Part shown: piece by piece, positions 1-8,458 of the stretch
How the letters are laid out: each line of letters starts with the position of its first letter
Numbering within the stretch: position 1 is the first letter of the stretch
Assembly: GCF_010994375.1 (NCBI RefSeq)
Contig: NZ_WHMA01000004.1
Location: 37,207 to 101,206, forward strand
From: Halomonas sp. NO4
Lineage (GTDB): Bacteria > Pseudomonadota > Gammaproteobacteria > Pseudomonadales > Halomonadaceae
Direction of reading: 5' to 3'
Length of the DNA stretch: 64,000 nucleotides
Notes under the pieces: generated by a model
Databases searched by the model: none
Told to the model about the DNA's origin: nothing
Seen by the model: only the letters and a program-made list of their open reading frames with translations
Program-made: the position numbers and the translations under genes

Positions 1-323
1 CCGGCCGACTCGACCTCGGCCAGCACGTGGCGATTGAAGCGCGCCTCGTCGGGCATGTCGCCGTCCATGATGGCCTCGAGCAGCGACTCGGCGTCGCGCA
101 CCACCAGCTGGCCGCTGGCCTCGGCGGCCGCCGTGTCCAGACCCCAGGCCTCGAGACGCGCCAGTACGGCGCGGCGACGCGGCGGCGTCAGCAGCATCAG
201 TAGCCGCTCGCCGGCGCTGACCCCGGCGGTCAAAAAGCTGGCCACCCGATCCGCCAGGGTGGCCTCGTCCTCGTAGAACTGCGCGACATGATCATGGAGC
301 TGGCATGGCGTGGCGACGTGCAT
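1..323 (-). CDS. MEDS-domain sensory protein, N-terminal part (cut by window edge)
   Basis: The reading frame starts with ATG at 323 on the minus strand and stays open to base 1, so only about 107 N-terminal residues are visible. They begin MHVATPCQLHDHVAQFYED and continue with a pattern typical of the MEDS domain (DcmR-type sensory domain): an HVAQFYEDE motif, then an AGVSAGERLLML strand and a GQLVVRDAES segment. MEDS domains sit in front of histidine kinase, anti-sigma or regulator modules, but the output domain lies outside the window. An AGGAGA ribosome-binding site lies about ten bases upstream, and the 162 bases to argO are AT-rich and could hold its promoter. The family call rests on motif recognition only. 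Confidence 0.7.
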   Translation of the reverse strand, partial: MHVATPCQLHDHVAQFYEDEATLADRVASFLTAGVSAGERLLMLLTPPRRRAVLARLEAWGLDTAAAEASGQLVVRDAESLLEAIMDGDMPDEARFNRHVLAEVESA

Positions 324-485
324 GTCTGAGTCTTCTCCTGGCTCGCGTGTACTGCTGGCAAGTCGCCCGCCACCTCGGCGCCCAGAGAAGCGACCTGCTA
401 CTTATTAGTTATTATTTATATGCAGTTTTCACGATACATTGACGGCTCCCGCGGACTTTTGGGATAGCACGCGCCCCCGTTGACG

Positions 486-1091
486 TCAAAGCTGAGTTAA
501 GGAAAGCTGCACGGCGATACCCGCCAGCATCACGCCGATGGTGGCGTCGATGGCCCGCCAGGCCAGGGGCCGGGAGAGCCACGGCGAGAGCGCCGCGCCG
601 CCCCAGGCGAGCAGGCTGAACCACACCACCGAGGCGCTTCCGGCCCCCGCCAGAAACACCCCCGCGCTCTCCTGCTGGGCGCCCACCGCGGGAATGAGCA
701 GCAACGTATCCAGGTAGACCTGGGGATTGAGCACGGTCACCGCCAGGGTGGCCAGCAGCACTCGGCGGCGCGAGCGGCCTTCCACCCCGGCGGCCTCGAG
801 CCGCCCGCGCCCGGTGGCGGCGCGATACAGCGCCTGGCCGGCCAGCCAGGCGAGAAAGCCGACCCCTAGCCAGAGCAGCACCTCCATGGCGGCGGGCAGG
901 GTGAGCAGCACCGCGCTGACCCCGAACATCCCCGCAGCCAGCAGCAGCACGTCGCTGCCCATGCACAGCCCGGCGGACCACCAGTGATGCTGGCGCCGCA
1001 CCGCCTGGCCCAGTACATAAGCGTTCTGGGCGCCAATGGCGACAATGATGCCGCCGCTGACGAGAAAACCGGTGACATAGCTCTCCAGCAT
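486..1091 (-). CDS. argO: LysE/ArgO-family amino acid exporter
   Basis: This 201-residue inner-membrane protein belongs to the LysE/ArgO family, which exports arginine and related basic amino acids. The start at 1091 gives the usual family length and N-terminus (MLESYVTGF) and has a GGAG site six bases upstream. An in-frame start at 1184 would add an atypical leader. The GAQNAYVLGQ signature near residues 20-29 is diagnostic, and about six hydrophobic segments follow. It is divergent from a LysR regulator of the ArgP type, the arrangement known for argO/argP, where ArgP with bound arginine activates argO. Substrate assignment is by family and context. Confidence 0.85.
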   Translation of the reverse strand: MLESYVTGFLVSGGIIVAIGAQNAYVLGQAVRRQHHWWSAGLCMGSDVLLLAAGMFGVSAVLLTLPAAMEVLLWLGVGFLAWLAGQALYRAATGRGRLEAAGVEGRSRRRVLLATLAVTVLNPQVYLDTLLLIPAVGAQQESAGVFLAGAGSASVVWFSLLAWGGAALSPWLSRPLAWRAIDATIGVMLAGIAVQLSLTQL

Positions 1092-1150
1092 GTGCCTGCT
1101 CCGTGATCCTGGCATGGTGGTCGCCCCTGCAGGGGTCATAAAGAGCAGCC

Positions 1151-1179
1151 AGCATAGCCAGGCACCGATATACTGAAAA
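1151..1179 (-). promoter_or_regulatory. Predicted argO promoter
   Basis: On the minus strand TTTTCA (1179-1174) and TATGCT (1156-1151) are separated by 17 bases, a plausible sigma70 promoter about 50 bases upstream of argO. It lies in the shared argO/argP intergenic region where ArgP would bind. It is predicted from sequence only. Confidence 0.45.
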
Positions 1180-1211
1180 ATCATTCTCCTAATACCGCAT
1201 CAGTTTTCCTT

Positions 1212-2081
1212 ATGCTCGACTACAAACACCTCGAAGCGCTGGCCACGGTGCTGGAGTGCGGCGGCTTCGAGCGGGCCGGAGAGGCCCTGGGGCTGTCGCA
1301 GTCGGCGGTCTCCCAGCGCATCAAGGCGCTGGAGGTGCGCCTCGGCCAGCCGGTGCTGATCCGCCACCCGGCGCTGGCCCCCACCCCGGCGGGGCAGCGG
1401 CTGCTCAACCACCTGCAGCAGGTGCGCCTGCTGGAACGCGACCTCACCGGCAGCCTGCCCACCCTGGCCACGGCAGCCCCGCGGCTGCGCATCGCCCTCA
1501 ACGCCGACAGCCTGGCGACCTGGTGGGCTGCCACCATCGGCGATTACTGCCGGGCGGAGGGGGTGCTGCTCGACCTGGTGGTGGAGGACCAGGACGTGGG
1601 CCTCAAGCGCCTGCGTGACGGCGAGGTGGCCGCCTGCCTGTGCGCCAGCTCCCAGCCCATTGCCGGGGCGCGCTGCGTGGCCCTGGGGCAGATGACCTAC
1701 CTGCCGCTCGCCACCCCCGCCTACATCGCCCGCCACTTCCCCGACGGCCCGGGTGACGCCGCCTTCCGACAGGCCCCGGCCATCGTCTACGGCCCCAACG
1801 ACCAGCTGCAGCATCGCTTTCTCGCCCGCTGCGGCTACCACGGTCCCTTTCCCTACCACCTCTGCCCCTCCTCGGAGGGGTTCGTGCGCCTGGCGAGCGC
1901 CGGGCTGGGCTACGGCATGATTCCGCGCCTGCAGGCCACGGCTGAACTGGCCAGCGGCGAGTTGGCCAGCGTCGCCCCCGGCCAGGGGCTGGAGGTACCG
2001 CTCTACTGGCACTTCTGGCGCCACAGTGGCAACCTGCTGGCCGGACTCACGGCACGCCTGGAGGCGGTGGAACTGGCCTGA
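1212..2081 (+). CDS. argP: LysR-family regulator ArgP (IciA type)
   Basis: This 289-residue LysR-type regulator has an N-terminal winged helix-turn-helix in about residues 1-60, with AGEALGLSQSAVSQRIKALE as the recognition region, and a C-terminal effector-binding domain. The first residues, MLDYKHLEALATV, and the divergent argO exporter fit ArgP/IciA, which senses arginine and lysine and activates argO. No clear ribosome-binding site precedes the ATG. An unusual T-rich tract does, so the start is supported mainly by homology with the family N-terminus. The stop is followed closely by the aldo/keto reductase gene, which may be read through from this promoter. Confidence 0.85.
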   Translation: MLDYKHLEALATVLECGGFERAGEALGLSQSAVSQRIKALEVRLGQPVLIRHPALAPTPAGQRLLNHLQQVRLLERDLTGSLPTLATAAPRLRIALNADSLATWWAATIGDYCRAEGVLLDLVVEDQDVGLKRLRDGEVAACLCASSQPIAGARCVALGQMTYLPLATPAYIARHFPDGPGDAAFRQAPAIVYGPNDQLQHRFLARCGYHGPFPYHLCPSSEGFVRLASAGLGYGMIPRLQATAELASGELASVAPGQGLEVPLYWHFWRHSGNLLAGLTARLEAVELA

Positions 2082-2128
2082 GGCCCGTGGCGTCTACAGG
2101 CTCCACAGCCGCCAATCGGGAGATGCCC

Positions 2129-3064
2129 ATGGATTCGGACCGCCACCGCCTGTCGCGACGCCGGCTGCTCGGCGGCCTGGGCGCGCTGGCCGCCGCCTCG
2201 GCCCTGCCGCCGCTCCCCGCCCGTGCCGCAACCGGCGAGATCCTCACGCGTGCCCTGCCCGCCACCGGCGAGCCCCTGCCGCTGGTAGGGCTGGGCAGTT
2301 GGATCACCTTCAACGTGGGGGACGACCCGGCCCTGCTCGCCGAATGCACCGCCGTCATGCGCGCCTTCTTCGCCGGCGGTGGACGGATGATCGACTCCTC
2401 GCCGATGTACGGCTCGTCGCAGGCCACCATCGGCCACGGGCTGGCCGAGCTCGATGCCGTGGAGCAGGCCTACGCCGCCGACAAGGTGTGGACCTCGAGT
2501 CCCGATGAAGGCTCTGCGCAGATCGAGGCCTCGCGCCAGCACTGGGGCGTGCCGCGCTTCGACCTGCTGCAGGTGCATAACCTGGTGGCCCGGGAGGCCA
2601 ACCTGGAGACCCTGCTGGCAATGCGCGAGGCCGGCGAGGTGCGCCACGTGGGCATCACCACTTCCCACGGGCGGCGCCACGACGCCGTCGAGCAGATCAT
2701 GCGCGAGGCGCCCCTCGACTTCGTGCAGCTCACCTACAACATCGTCGACCGCGAGGCCGAGCAGCGCCTGCTGCCTCTGGCCCGCGAGCGGGGCATCGGG
2801 GTGATCGCCAACCGCCCCTTCCAGCAGAAGCGCCTGATCCGCCGTCTGGAGGGCAAGCCGCTGCCCGACTGGCTGGCCGAGACAGGCGCGCAGAACTGGG
2901 CACAGTTCATTCTCAAGTTCATCCTCTCCCACCCCGACGTGACCTGCGCCATTCCCGCCACCACCCAGGTCGAGCACGTGCGCGAGAACCTCGCCGCCGC
3001 CCGCGAGCCGTTGCCTGACGCCGCGCTGCGCCGGCGCATGGCCGACTACGTGGCCGCGCTGTGA
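2129..3064 (+). CDS. Tat-exported aldo/keto reductase
   Basis: This protein of about 311 residues carries a twin-arginine signal peptide (SRRRLLGGL at residues 9-17, then a hydrophobic stretch ending PARA), so it is probably exported folded to the periplasm. The mature part is an aldo/keto reductase barrel with a recognisable catalytic tetrad: D89, Y94 (MIDSSPMYG), K119 and H150 (LLQVHN). Upstream in-frame starts exist at 2087 (GTG) and 2123 (ATG), but 2129 sits six bases after GGGAG. The usual NADP-binding C-terminal residues are less clear, and the substrate is unknown. The stop is seven bases before the next gene, a membrane protein, so the two are probably co-transcribed. Confidence 0.8.
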   Translation: MDSDRHRLSRRRLLGGLGALAAASALPPLPARAATGEILTRALPATGEPLPLVGLGSWITFNVGDDPALLAECTAVMRAFFAGGGRMIDSSPMYGSSQATIGHGLAELDAVEQAYAADKVWTSSPDEGSAQIEASRQHWGVPRFDLLQVHNLVAREANLETLLAMREAGEVRHVGITTSHGRRHDAVEQIMREAPLDFVQLTYNIVDREAEQRLLPLARERGIGVIANRPFQQKRLIRRLEGKPLPDWLAETGAQNWAQFILKFILSHPDVTCAIPATTQVEHVRENLAAAREPLPDAALRRRMADYVAAL

Positions 3065-3071
3065 GCACGCC

Positions 3072-3782
3072 ATGAAGGAGTGGTTGAGCTACCGCCCAGG
3101 GGACTTCCTGATGTTCTCGCAGCGCGTCTACGAGCGCCTCTTCGTGCTGCACAACGAGGCGCTGTGGCCGCTGCCGCTGCTGGCTCTGGCGCTCGGCGCG
3201 GCACTGCTGCTGGCGCTGGCCTTCCCGCGGCCGGGCCGGGTGCGCGCGGCGCTCGGCCTGCTCGGACTGGCCTGGGCGTTCGTCGCCTGGGCGTTCTTGT
3301 GGCAGCGCTACGCGCCCATCAACTGGGGCATCCGCTACGTGGTGCCGCTGTTCGCCCTCCAGGCGCTGCTGCTGGCCCTGGGACTTTGGCGGGGAGGACT
3401 CAAGCTGCCGGCACGCTGGGACCTGCCGCGCGGGCTGGGCGTGGCGCTGGTCGCCTACGCCGTCTTCCTGCATCCCTTGACTGCACTGCTGCACGGCCGC
3501 GGCTTGGCCGGCGCCGAGGTGGTCGGGCTCGCCCCCGACCCGCTGGCCATCGCCACACTGGGCGTGGCGGCCATGGCCCGACCGGCGAGCCGTGGCTGGG
3601 CCCTGCTGGCGATTCCTGCCCTCTGGTGCCTGGCCAGCGCCGCCACGCTCTACCTGCTCGACAGCCCGGCCGCCTGGCCGCCGCTGCTCGCTGTGCTGGT
3701 TGCCCTGGCGGCACGACTGCTGCCGCGCGACTCGCCTCCGGCTAGCCGGAACAGCGGCAGCGCCAAGCAAAACGTCTGCTAA
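3072..3782 (+). CDS. Multi-pass membrane protein, DUF6064-like
   Basis: This 236-residue protein has about seven hydrophobic segments and almost no soluble domain. The N-terminal stretch (DFLMFSQRVYERLFVLHNEALWP) resembles the DUF6064 family as I recall it. No function is established for that family and no catalytic motif is visible. The gene follows the Tat-exported aldo/keto reductase by seven bases, and a membrane partner for an exported oxidoreductase is possible but unproven. Its TAA stop overlaps the stop of the convergent RIO kinase gene. Confidence 0.65.
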   Translation: MKEWLSYRPGDFLMFSQRVYERLFVLHNEALWPLPLLALALGAALLLALAFPRPGRVRAALGLLGLAWAFVAWAFLWQRYAPINWGIRYVVPLFALQALLLALGLWRGGLKLPARWDLPRGLGVALVAYAVFLHPLTALLHGRGLAGAEVVGLAPDPLAIATLGVAAMARPASRGWALLAIPALWCLASAATLYLLDSPAAWPPLLAVLVALAARLLPRDSPPASRNSGSAKQNVC

Positions 3783-4636
3783 CGGTCGTCCAGGTCCTCC
3801 CAGGCCGGCGCCTGGCGCTCGGCCTCCGCTTCCCGCACGTCGTCGATCACGGCCATCAGCTCCTCCACGTCCACGGCGCCGGTGTCGTGCTCGAAGCAGC
3901 CGGTCAGCCGACTGTCGGGGTGGAGATCGCCGGCTTCAAAGAGCGCCCAGACCTCCTTGGCGTAGTCGGTTGCCAGCAGCTCCGGGGCGAAGCGGCCGAA
4001 ATAGCGACGCATGTTGTCGACATCGCGCTCGAACATCATGGCGGCGCTGTTGTTGCCGGCGGCGTCCACCGCCTGGGGCAGGTCGATGATCACCGGTCCA
4101 TCCGCGGCAAGCAGTACATTGAACTCGGAGAGGTCGCCGTGGACCAGACCGGCGCACAGCATGCGCACCACATCGCCGATCACCTTGGCGTAGTGTTCCC
4201 GAGCCTGCTCGGCGGTGAGGGTCACGTCATCCAGTCGCGGAGCGGCCAGGCCCTCAGCATCGGCGATCATCTCCATCAGCAGCACGCCGTCGACGAAGCC
4301 GTGGGGCCGGGGCACCCGCACATCCGCCGCCGCCAGCCGGTAGAGGGCATCGACCTCGGCGTTGAGCCAGGCCTGCTCCTGCTCCTTCTGGCCATAGCGG
4401 GTCTTCTTGGCCATGGCCCGGCTCTGCCGGCTGTTGCGCGCCTTGCGCCCTTCCTGGTACTGCACGGCCTGCTTGAAGCTGCGCTGCTTGGCCTCCTTGA
4501 AGACCTTGGCGCAGCGTCGCTCGCCGCCCGAGCGCACCACGTACACCTGGGCTTCCTTGCCGCTCATCAGTTGGCTCTCAACCGCATCGATCAGGCCGTC
4601 ATCGACCAGCGGTTGCAATCGCTTGGGTATCTTCAT
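3779..4636 (-). CDS. RIO1-family serine/threonine kinase (PA4780 type)
   Basis: This 285-residue protein is a bacterial RIO-type kinase. It has a nucleotide-binding start (SGKEAQVYVV, residues 25-34), a lysine in CAKVF (K44), the catalytic loop VHGDLSEFN with D168, and the metal-binding IIDLPQ with D185. The phosphate-binding loop is the shortened RIO form rather than a eukaryotic-like kinase loop. The start at 4636 (MKIPKRLQPLVDDGLID) matches the family, and an upstream in-frame start at 4756 would add a basic unrelated leader. Bacterial substrates are not settled. It is convergent with the membrane protein gene at 3072, with stop codons overlapping, and lies just downstream of dbpA on the same strand. 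Confidence 0.85.
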   Translation of the reverse strand: MKIPKRLQPLVDDGLIDAVESQLMSGKEAQVYVVRSGGERRCAKVFKEAKQRSFKQAVQYQEGRKARNSRQSRAMAKKTRYGQKEQEQAWLNAEVDALYRLAAADVRVPRPHGFVDGVLLMEMIADAEGLAAPRLDDVTLTAEQAREHYAKVIGDVVRMLCAGLVHGDLSEFNVLLAADGPVIIDLPQAVDAAGNNSAAMMFERDVDNMRRYFGRFAPELLATDYAKEVWALFEAGDLHPDSRLTGCFEHDTGAVDVEELMAVIDDVREAEAERQAPAWEDLDDR

Positions 4637-4701
4637 GTCACCCCGTTGACAGAGGGCCCGCCGGCTCGGAAACCCGCGGGCGTAGTACGTTATACATCGG
4701 C

Positions 4702-6111
4702 TCAGCGGCTGATTCGCCGCGCCCGGAACGAGCGCCCCTTGAGCGTGCCGTTGCACAGCCGGTCGAGGGCCGCCCGGGCGACGTCGCGCTCCACGGCCAC
4801 GTAAGCGCTATTGGCCAGCACCTTGATCTTGCCCACCCGGTCGCCGGCAATGCCTCCCTCGCCGGTCAGGGCGCCGAGAATGTCGCCGGGGCGCAGCTTC
4901 TGCTTCTTGCCGCCCCCGAGCTGGAGCGTCGTCATGGCCGGAGTGACGGGCGAGCGTTCGAGCACCGCGCGGGAAGGCAGCGGTTCGGTCTCGAGGGTCT
5001 CGCCGAGGAAATCGGCGAGCCGCGCCAGCCGGTAGTCCTCCTGCTCGGTGACCAGCGTGCAGGCCACTCCGGAGCCACCGGCCCGGCCGGTACGCCCGAT
5101 GCGGTGGACATGCACCTCGCGTTCGCGGGCGATCCGGTAATTGAACACCGCGTCCAGGGCATCGATATCCAGGCCGCGGGCGGCCACATCGGTGGCCACC
5201 AGGATCGAGACGCTGCCGTTGGCGAACAGCACCAGCAGGCGATCACGGTCGCGCTGCTCGAGATCGCCATGCAGGGCCAGAGCGCTGAAGCCGGCCTCGT
5301 TCAGGGCATCGGCGACCTCGTCGGTCTCGCGCTTGGTATTGCAGAACACCACGCTGGATCTCGGCCGAAACTGCAGCAACAGGCGACGCAGCGCCTCCCC
5401 ACGCGCCGACTCCTCCGCCACCCGGTAGAAATGCTGGCGAATCGTGGTCGCGTCATGGGCTTCGCCCACCGCCACCGTGACCGGCTCCCGCATCAGCCCC
5501 TCGGCGATGGCGCGAATCCCCTCGGCACCGGAGCCCTGCAGGCCGGTGGCGCTGAACAGCCAGATCTGACGGCTGGCCGGCGTCTCGTCGATGATCGCCT
5601 CCATCGTCGCCTGGAAGCCCATGTCGAGCATGCGGTCGGCCTCGTCCAGCACCAGGGTCGCCAGCGAGTCCAGCTCCAGCGAGCCTTTGCGCAGGTGCTC
5701 CGCCACACGGCCCGGCGTACCGACGACGATATGCGCGCCATGCGCCAGCGAGGCGAACTGCGGCCCCAGCGGGGCGCCGCCGCACAGGGTCAGCACCTTG
5801 ACGTTGGGCAGGCTGCGCGCCAGGCGGCGGATCTCGTCCGCCACCTGATCCGCCAGTTCGCGGGTGGGGCAGAGCACCAGCCCCTGCACCCGGAAGCTCT
5901 CTACCCGAAGACGCGACAGCAGCCCCAGGCCGAAGGCCGCGGTCTTGCCCGAACCGGTCTTCGCCTGGGCCATCACGTCACGGCCCGCCAGCATGGGCGG
6001 CAGGCTTTGGGCCTGGATCGGCGTCATGGCGTGGTAGCCGAGAGAGTCGAGGTTAGCCAGCAGCTCCGGCGCCAACGGCAACGCAGCGAAATCGGATGAA
6101 AAAACAGACAC
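4702..6111 (-). CDS. dbpA: ATP-dependent RNA helicase DbpA
   Basis: This 469-residue DEAD-box helicase shows all core motifs: AKTGSGKT (50-57), DEAD (156-159), FSATG, and HRIGRTGR near the end of the second RecA-like domain. The C-terminal segment (about 390-469) is the DbpA RNA-binding domain that docks on hairpin 92 of 23S rRNA, with the characteristic KQKLRPGDILGALTGEGG and IKVLANSAYVAVER stretches. It acts in large ribosomal subunit assembly. The length is typical (about 460). The RIO kinase gene follows 65 bases downstream. Confidence 0.93.
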   Translation of the reverse strand: MSVFSSDFAALPLAPELLANLDSLGYHAMTPIQAQSLPPMLAGRDVMAQAKTGSGKTAAFGLGLLSRLRVESFRVQGLVLCPTRELADQVADEIRRLARSLPNVKVLTLCGGAPLGPQFASLAHGAHIVVGTPGRVAEHLRKGSLELDSLATLVLDEADRMLDMGFQATMEAIIDETPASRQIWLFSATGLQGSGAEGIRAIAEGLMREPVTVAVGEAHDATTIRQHFYRVAEESARGEALRRLLLQFRPRSSVVFCNTKRETDEVADALNEAGFSALALHGDLEQRDRDRLLVLFANGSVSILVATDVAARGLDIDALDAVFNYRIAREREVHVHRIGRTGRAGGSGVACTLVTEQEDYRLARLADFLGETLETEPLPSRAVLERSPVTPAMTTLQLGGGKKQKLRPGDILGALTGEGGIAGDRVGKIKVLANSAYVAVERDVARAALDRLCNGTLKGRSFRARRISR

Positions 6112-6429
6112 GTAGATAAACCTGCAGGAAAAGGCGGGCGCCGGGCGGCAAACAGGGAGGAGCGCAAGCCCTCAAGCCAGAGCAGGGGGCGAGGTGATGG
6201 AAGGCCGGCAGGATAGCACGGGCCCGCGCCATGGCGAAACCTCGCGCCTCGCCGGCAAGGCCGATAGCTACCAGCACCCAGGACTTAGCGCCGTTGCCAG
6301 ACAGCGAGCGAGCCCGATGTCAGGCTATTGCGCACCCCGTCTGACCCGGTTCATGTCCGACTCCTCCCCTCCCGTCGGCCGGTTCCGACCCGTGTCATCA
6401 GGAAAAGACAGACGGTCCGCTCGTCATGC
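6112..6429. other. Intergenic stretch without a credible gene
   Basis: Between dbpA and the small hypothetical gene at 6535 lie about 420 bases. Short open frames cross it on both strands, but they have no ribosome-binding site, odd composition and no recognisable motif. I see nothing else until the promoter at 6430-6458. The dbpA promoter is presumably near 6112-6200. Confidence 0.5.
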
Positions 6430-6458
6430 CTGTCATGAACGGGAAAAACCGCTATGAT
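6430..6458 (+). promoter_or_regulatory. Predicted promoter of the 6535 gene
   Basis: CTGTCA (6430-6435) and TATGAT (6453-6458) are spaced by 17 bases, a good sigma70 fit. It would give a leader of about 70 bases before the ATG at 6535. Confidence 0.5.
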
Positions 6459-6534
6459 GGGCGGGCGACAGTCGCCGGAACGGAGTACGAATCACGATCG
6501 ATCATTCTTCCCAGCCAGCACGCAGGAGGTTCAC

Positions 6535-6846
6535 ATGAAGGTTTACAGACCGGAGTGGCAGTGCACGTTCAGCGTAAACGAAGGCGCGGAGGAAGCAGCC
6601 AGCTGGAAGGAACGAATCGCCTGGCAGCTGCGCGAATTCGCCGACCGACTGGAAGGCGGCGGAAGAACGCTCAAGATCGACTGCAACGTGACACCCGAGG
6701 TGAGCCGCCAGGAGGTGGACAGCTGCCTCGGCAAGGGCTTCGAAGTCGCCCAGGGGCTGCTGACCCAGCTCGCTCACCAGGCCGCCTGCGAGGATGTCAT
6801 GCGCGACGCCAAGGCAGAGCTGTTCGAGGAACACGGGCAGCGCTGA
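6535..6846 (+). CDS. Hypothetical small acidic protein
   Basis: This 103-residue protein begins MKVYRPEWQCTFSVNEG. The start is set by a perfect AGGAGGT ribosome-binding site ending four bases upstream. There is no signal peptide or membrane segment. The composition is acidic, with two cysteines in the second half (about C67 and C87), and the fold looks mostly helical. I do not recognise the family. A strong symmetric terminator follows, shared with the convergent exported protein gene, so this is probably a single-gene unit that is well translated. Confidence 0.75.
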   Translation: MKVYRPEWQCTFSVNEGAEEAASWKERIAWQLREFADRLEGGGRTLKIDCNVTPEVSRQEVDSCLGKGFEVAQGLLTQLAHQAACEDVMRDAKAELFEEHGQR

Positions 6847-6877
6847 ATGCGCTTTGAATGCTCTTACCTGCCCGATC

Positions 6878-6907
6878 AAAACGGCCGGCGTCTTGCGCCG
6901 GCCGTTT
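6878..6907. terminator. Bidirectional rho-independent terminator
   Basis: A perfect 12-base-pair stem (AAACGGCCGGCG, loop TCTTG, complementary arm) ends in TTT on the plus strand and on the minus strand, between two convergent genes. Confidence 0.85.
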
Positions 6908-6911
6908 CGTG

Positions 6912-7256
6912 TCATTCCATAGGCTCGCGCGGCACGCCGTCCACTTGCAGGGTGCGCACGCCGTCACGCACCCGATAGGTGACCGTCTCGCCATCCGCCA
7001 CCCGGCCATAGGCAACGCCGTTGAGGGTCAACCGCCCGTCGCGCACTTCCAGCCGGTCACCGTTGACCGCCACCGCCGCATCGGGGCCGGTGATCACCGC
7101 CTCGGCACTGGCATGGCCACCGGCCGATGAGCTGACCACCACCGAGCTCACGCTCGATTGCCCCCAGGCCAGGCCGCTGGCCGCGACGAGCCCCGCCCAG
7201 GCAAGCCCGAGAAGGCACCCGCCGACACACCCCGCCCTGCGGATTGACCGTGTCAT
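6912..7256 (-). CDS. Small exported protein of unknown function
   Basis: This 114-residue protein has an N-terminal signal peptide (MTRSIRRAGCVGGCLLGLAW, hydrophobic to about residue 30), followed by a serine-rich SSVVVSSSAGG segment and a beta-rich tail with repeated short strands (AVNGDRLEVRDGRLTLNGVAYG). It is probably periplasmic or surface exposed. Cys10 and Cys14 lie inside the signal region, and no good lipobox is present. The start at 7256 is preceded by a GGGGGGAG tract, and the longer open frame upstream is a shadow. I do not recognise a named family. Confidence 0.7.
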   Translation of the reverse strand: MTRSIRRAGCVGGCLLGLAWAGLVAASGLAWGQSSVSSVVVSSSAGGHASAEAVITGPDAAVAVNGDRLEVRDGRLTLNGVAYGRVADGETVTYRVRDGVRTLQVDGVPREPME

Positions 7257-7442
7257 GGCTGTCTCCCCCCGTCGTTTTCCCCTCGTGTCGTCGGTTCCTC
7301 GCGGCCCGGCCAGCGTTTCGGTCTTGCCGAAAGCCGTAATGCCTTGCCGCACCCAACCGTGGCGGTTACCATCCACTCGCCACCCAGGCCCCTCATCGCT
7401 GGCCGCGATCCCCGCGCCGCACGACCACCCTGAGGTACTCCC

Positions 7443-7823
7443 ATGGGAGCCTTGACCCGTTTCGCCCTGACCGTCTGTCTCGCCGCCCTGTTGACCGCGG
7501 GCACCGTCGGTACCGTCCACGCCCACAATACCGACGCCCAGCGCGGCGTGGCCTCCTACTACAGCGACTACTTCCAGGGCCGCACCACTGCCAGCGGCGA
7601 GCCCTTCGACCAGCAGGCGCTGACCGCCGCCCACCCCAGCCTGCCCTTCGGCACCAAGGTGCGCGTGACGCGGCCGGATACCGGCAATGCGGTGGAAGTG
7701 CTGATCAATGACCGCGGCCCCTTCGTCAAGGGACGCATCATCGACCTCTCCAAGCGCGCCGCCAAGAAGCTCGGCATGCTCCATCGCGGTACTGCGCCGG
7801 TGCTTGTCACGCTCGTCAACTAA
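7443..7823 (+). CDS. RlpA-like double-psi beta-barrel protein
   Basis: This 126-residue protein has a signal peptide (about residues 1-27, ending VHA) and a single RlpA-like double-psi beta-barrel. Diagnostic stretches are GVASYYSDYFQGRTTASGE and VLINDRGPFVKGRIIDLS, including the conserved aspartate of the transglycosylase fold. RlpA proteins cleave naked peptidoglycan glycans or bind the cell wall at division sites. This one lacks the SPOR domain and the lipobox of full-length RlpA, so it is a minimal periplasmic version and activity is uncertain. A hairpin overlaps the stop codon. Confidence 0.8.
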   Translation: MGALTRFALTVCLAALLTAGTVGTVHAHNTDAQRGVASYYSDYFQGRTTASGEPFDQQALTAAHPSLPFGTKVRVTRPDTGNAVEVLINDRGPFVKGRIIDLSKRAAKKLGMLHRGTAPVLVTLVN

Positions 7824-7848
7824 CTGAGGGCGCGAGGCGCCCTCAGTT
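7822..7848 (+). terminator. Terminator hairpin after the RlpA-like gene
   Basis: A perfect 11-base-pair inverted repeat (AACTGAGGGCG, loop CGAGG) begins inside the TAA stop codon. It lacks a good T-run, so strength is uncertain. Confidence 0.55.
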
Positions 7849-7910
7849 CGCTGCCTCCCCCTGCCCTCCCATCTGCTGTCCTGCGGGAAGAGCGCCCTCG
7901 TTGGGCAGGC

Positions 7911-8309
7911 TCACTCAGCCTCCAGGGCCTCGCGAAGCCGCGCGGCGCCCGCCGCCAGCTCCTCCGCCTCCGCCTGAGGCAGGCCCTCGACGCGAATGTC
8001 CTGCATGGCATCGAGCGGCACCAGATGCAGGTGCACATGCGCCACCTCGAGCCCCACCACCAGCAGCCCCACCCGGGCACAGGGGAAGGCACGCTTCTGC
8101 GCCTTGGCCAGCCGCTGCGATACCGCCATCAGGTGGCTCGCCAGCACCGGCGGCAGGTCGTCCCAGTGATCCACTTCCTCGCGGGGGATCACCAGCAGGT
8201 GCCCCGGCTTCATGGGGTTCAGGGTCATGATCGCTACGCACAGCTCATCTTCCCAGACGAAGTTGCCGGGCAGCTCACCCTGGATGATGCGGGAAAAGAC
8301 GCTTGGCAT
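7911..8309 (-). CDS. HIT-family nucleotide hydrolase
   Basis: This 132-residue histidine-triad protein has the HVHLHLVP motif at residues 91-98 (H91, H93, H95) and the usual GHLLVIPRE upstream strand. HIT proteins hydrolyse purine nucleoside phosphoramidates and dinucleoside polyphosphates. The fragile-HIT-like layout suggests general nucleotide scavenging. The ATG at 8309 has a GGAGG site about eight bases upstream. An in-frame start at 8348 has none. It appears to stand alone, downstream of yghU on the same strand. Confidence 0.9.
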   Translation of the reverse strand: MPSVFSRIIQGELPGNFVWEDELCVAIMTLNPMKPGHLLVIPREEVDHWDDLPPVLASHLMAVSQRLAKAQKRAFPCARVGLLVVGLEVAHVHLHLVPLDAMQDIRVEGLPQAEAEELAAGAARLREALEAE

Positions 8310-8458
8310 GTCGCTGGCCTCCAGGCAGAAAACCCCAAGATGCCACAAGGGGGGCGGCTACCGGTATCCCCGTCACGCCCAAGCACGCACGACGGGGAAA
8401 CCATGGCTGTCAACGGGGCACATCGTCGGGCCCCGCCGTGGGGGTCGGTGGAGGCGAC

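Noticed and set aside
6194..6457. 87-codon plus-strand open frame before the small hypothetical gene
   Set aside because: It lacks a ribosome-binding site and ends at the promoter of the next gene.
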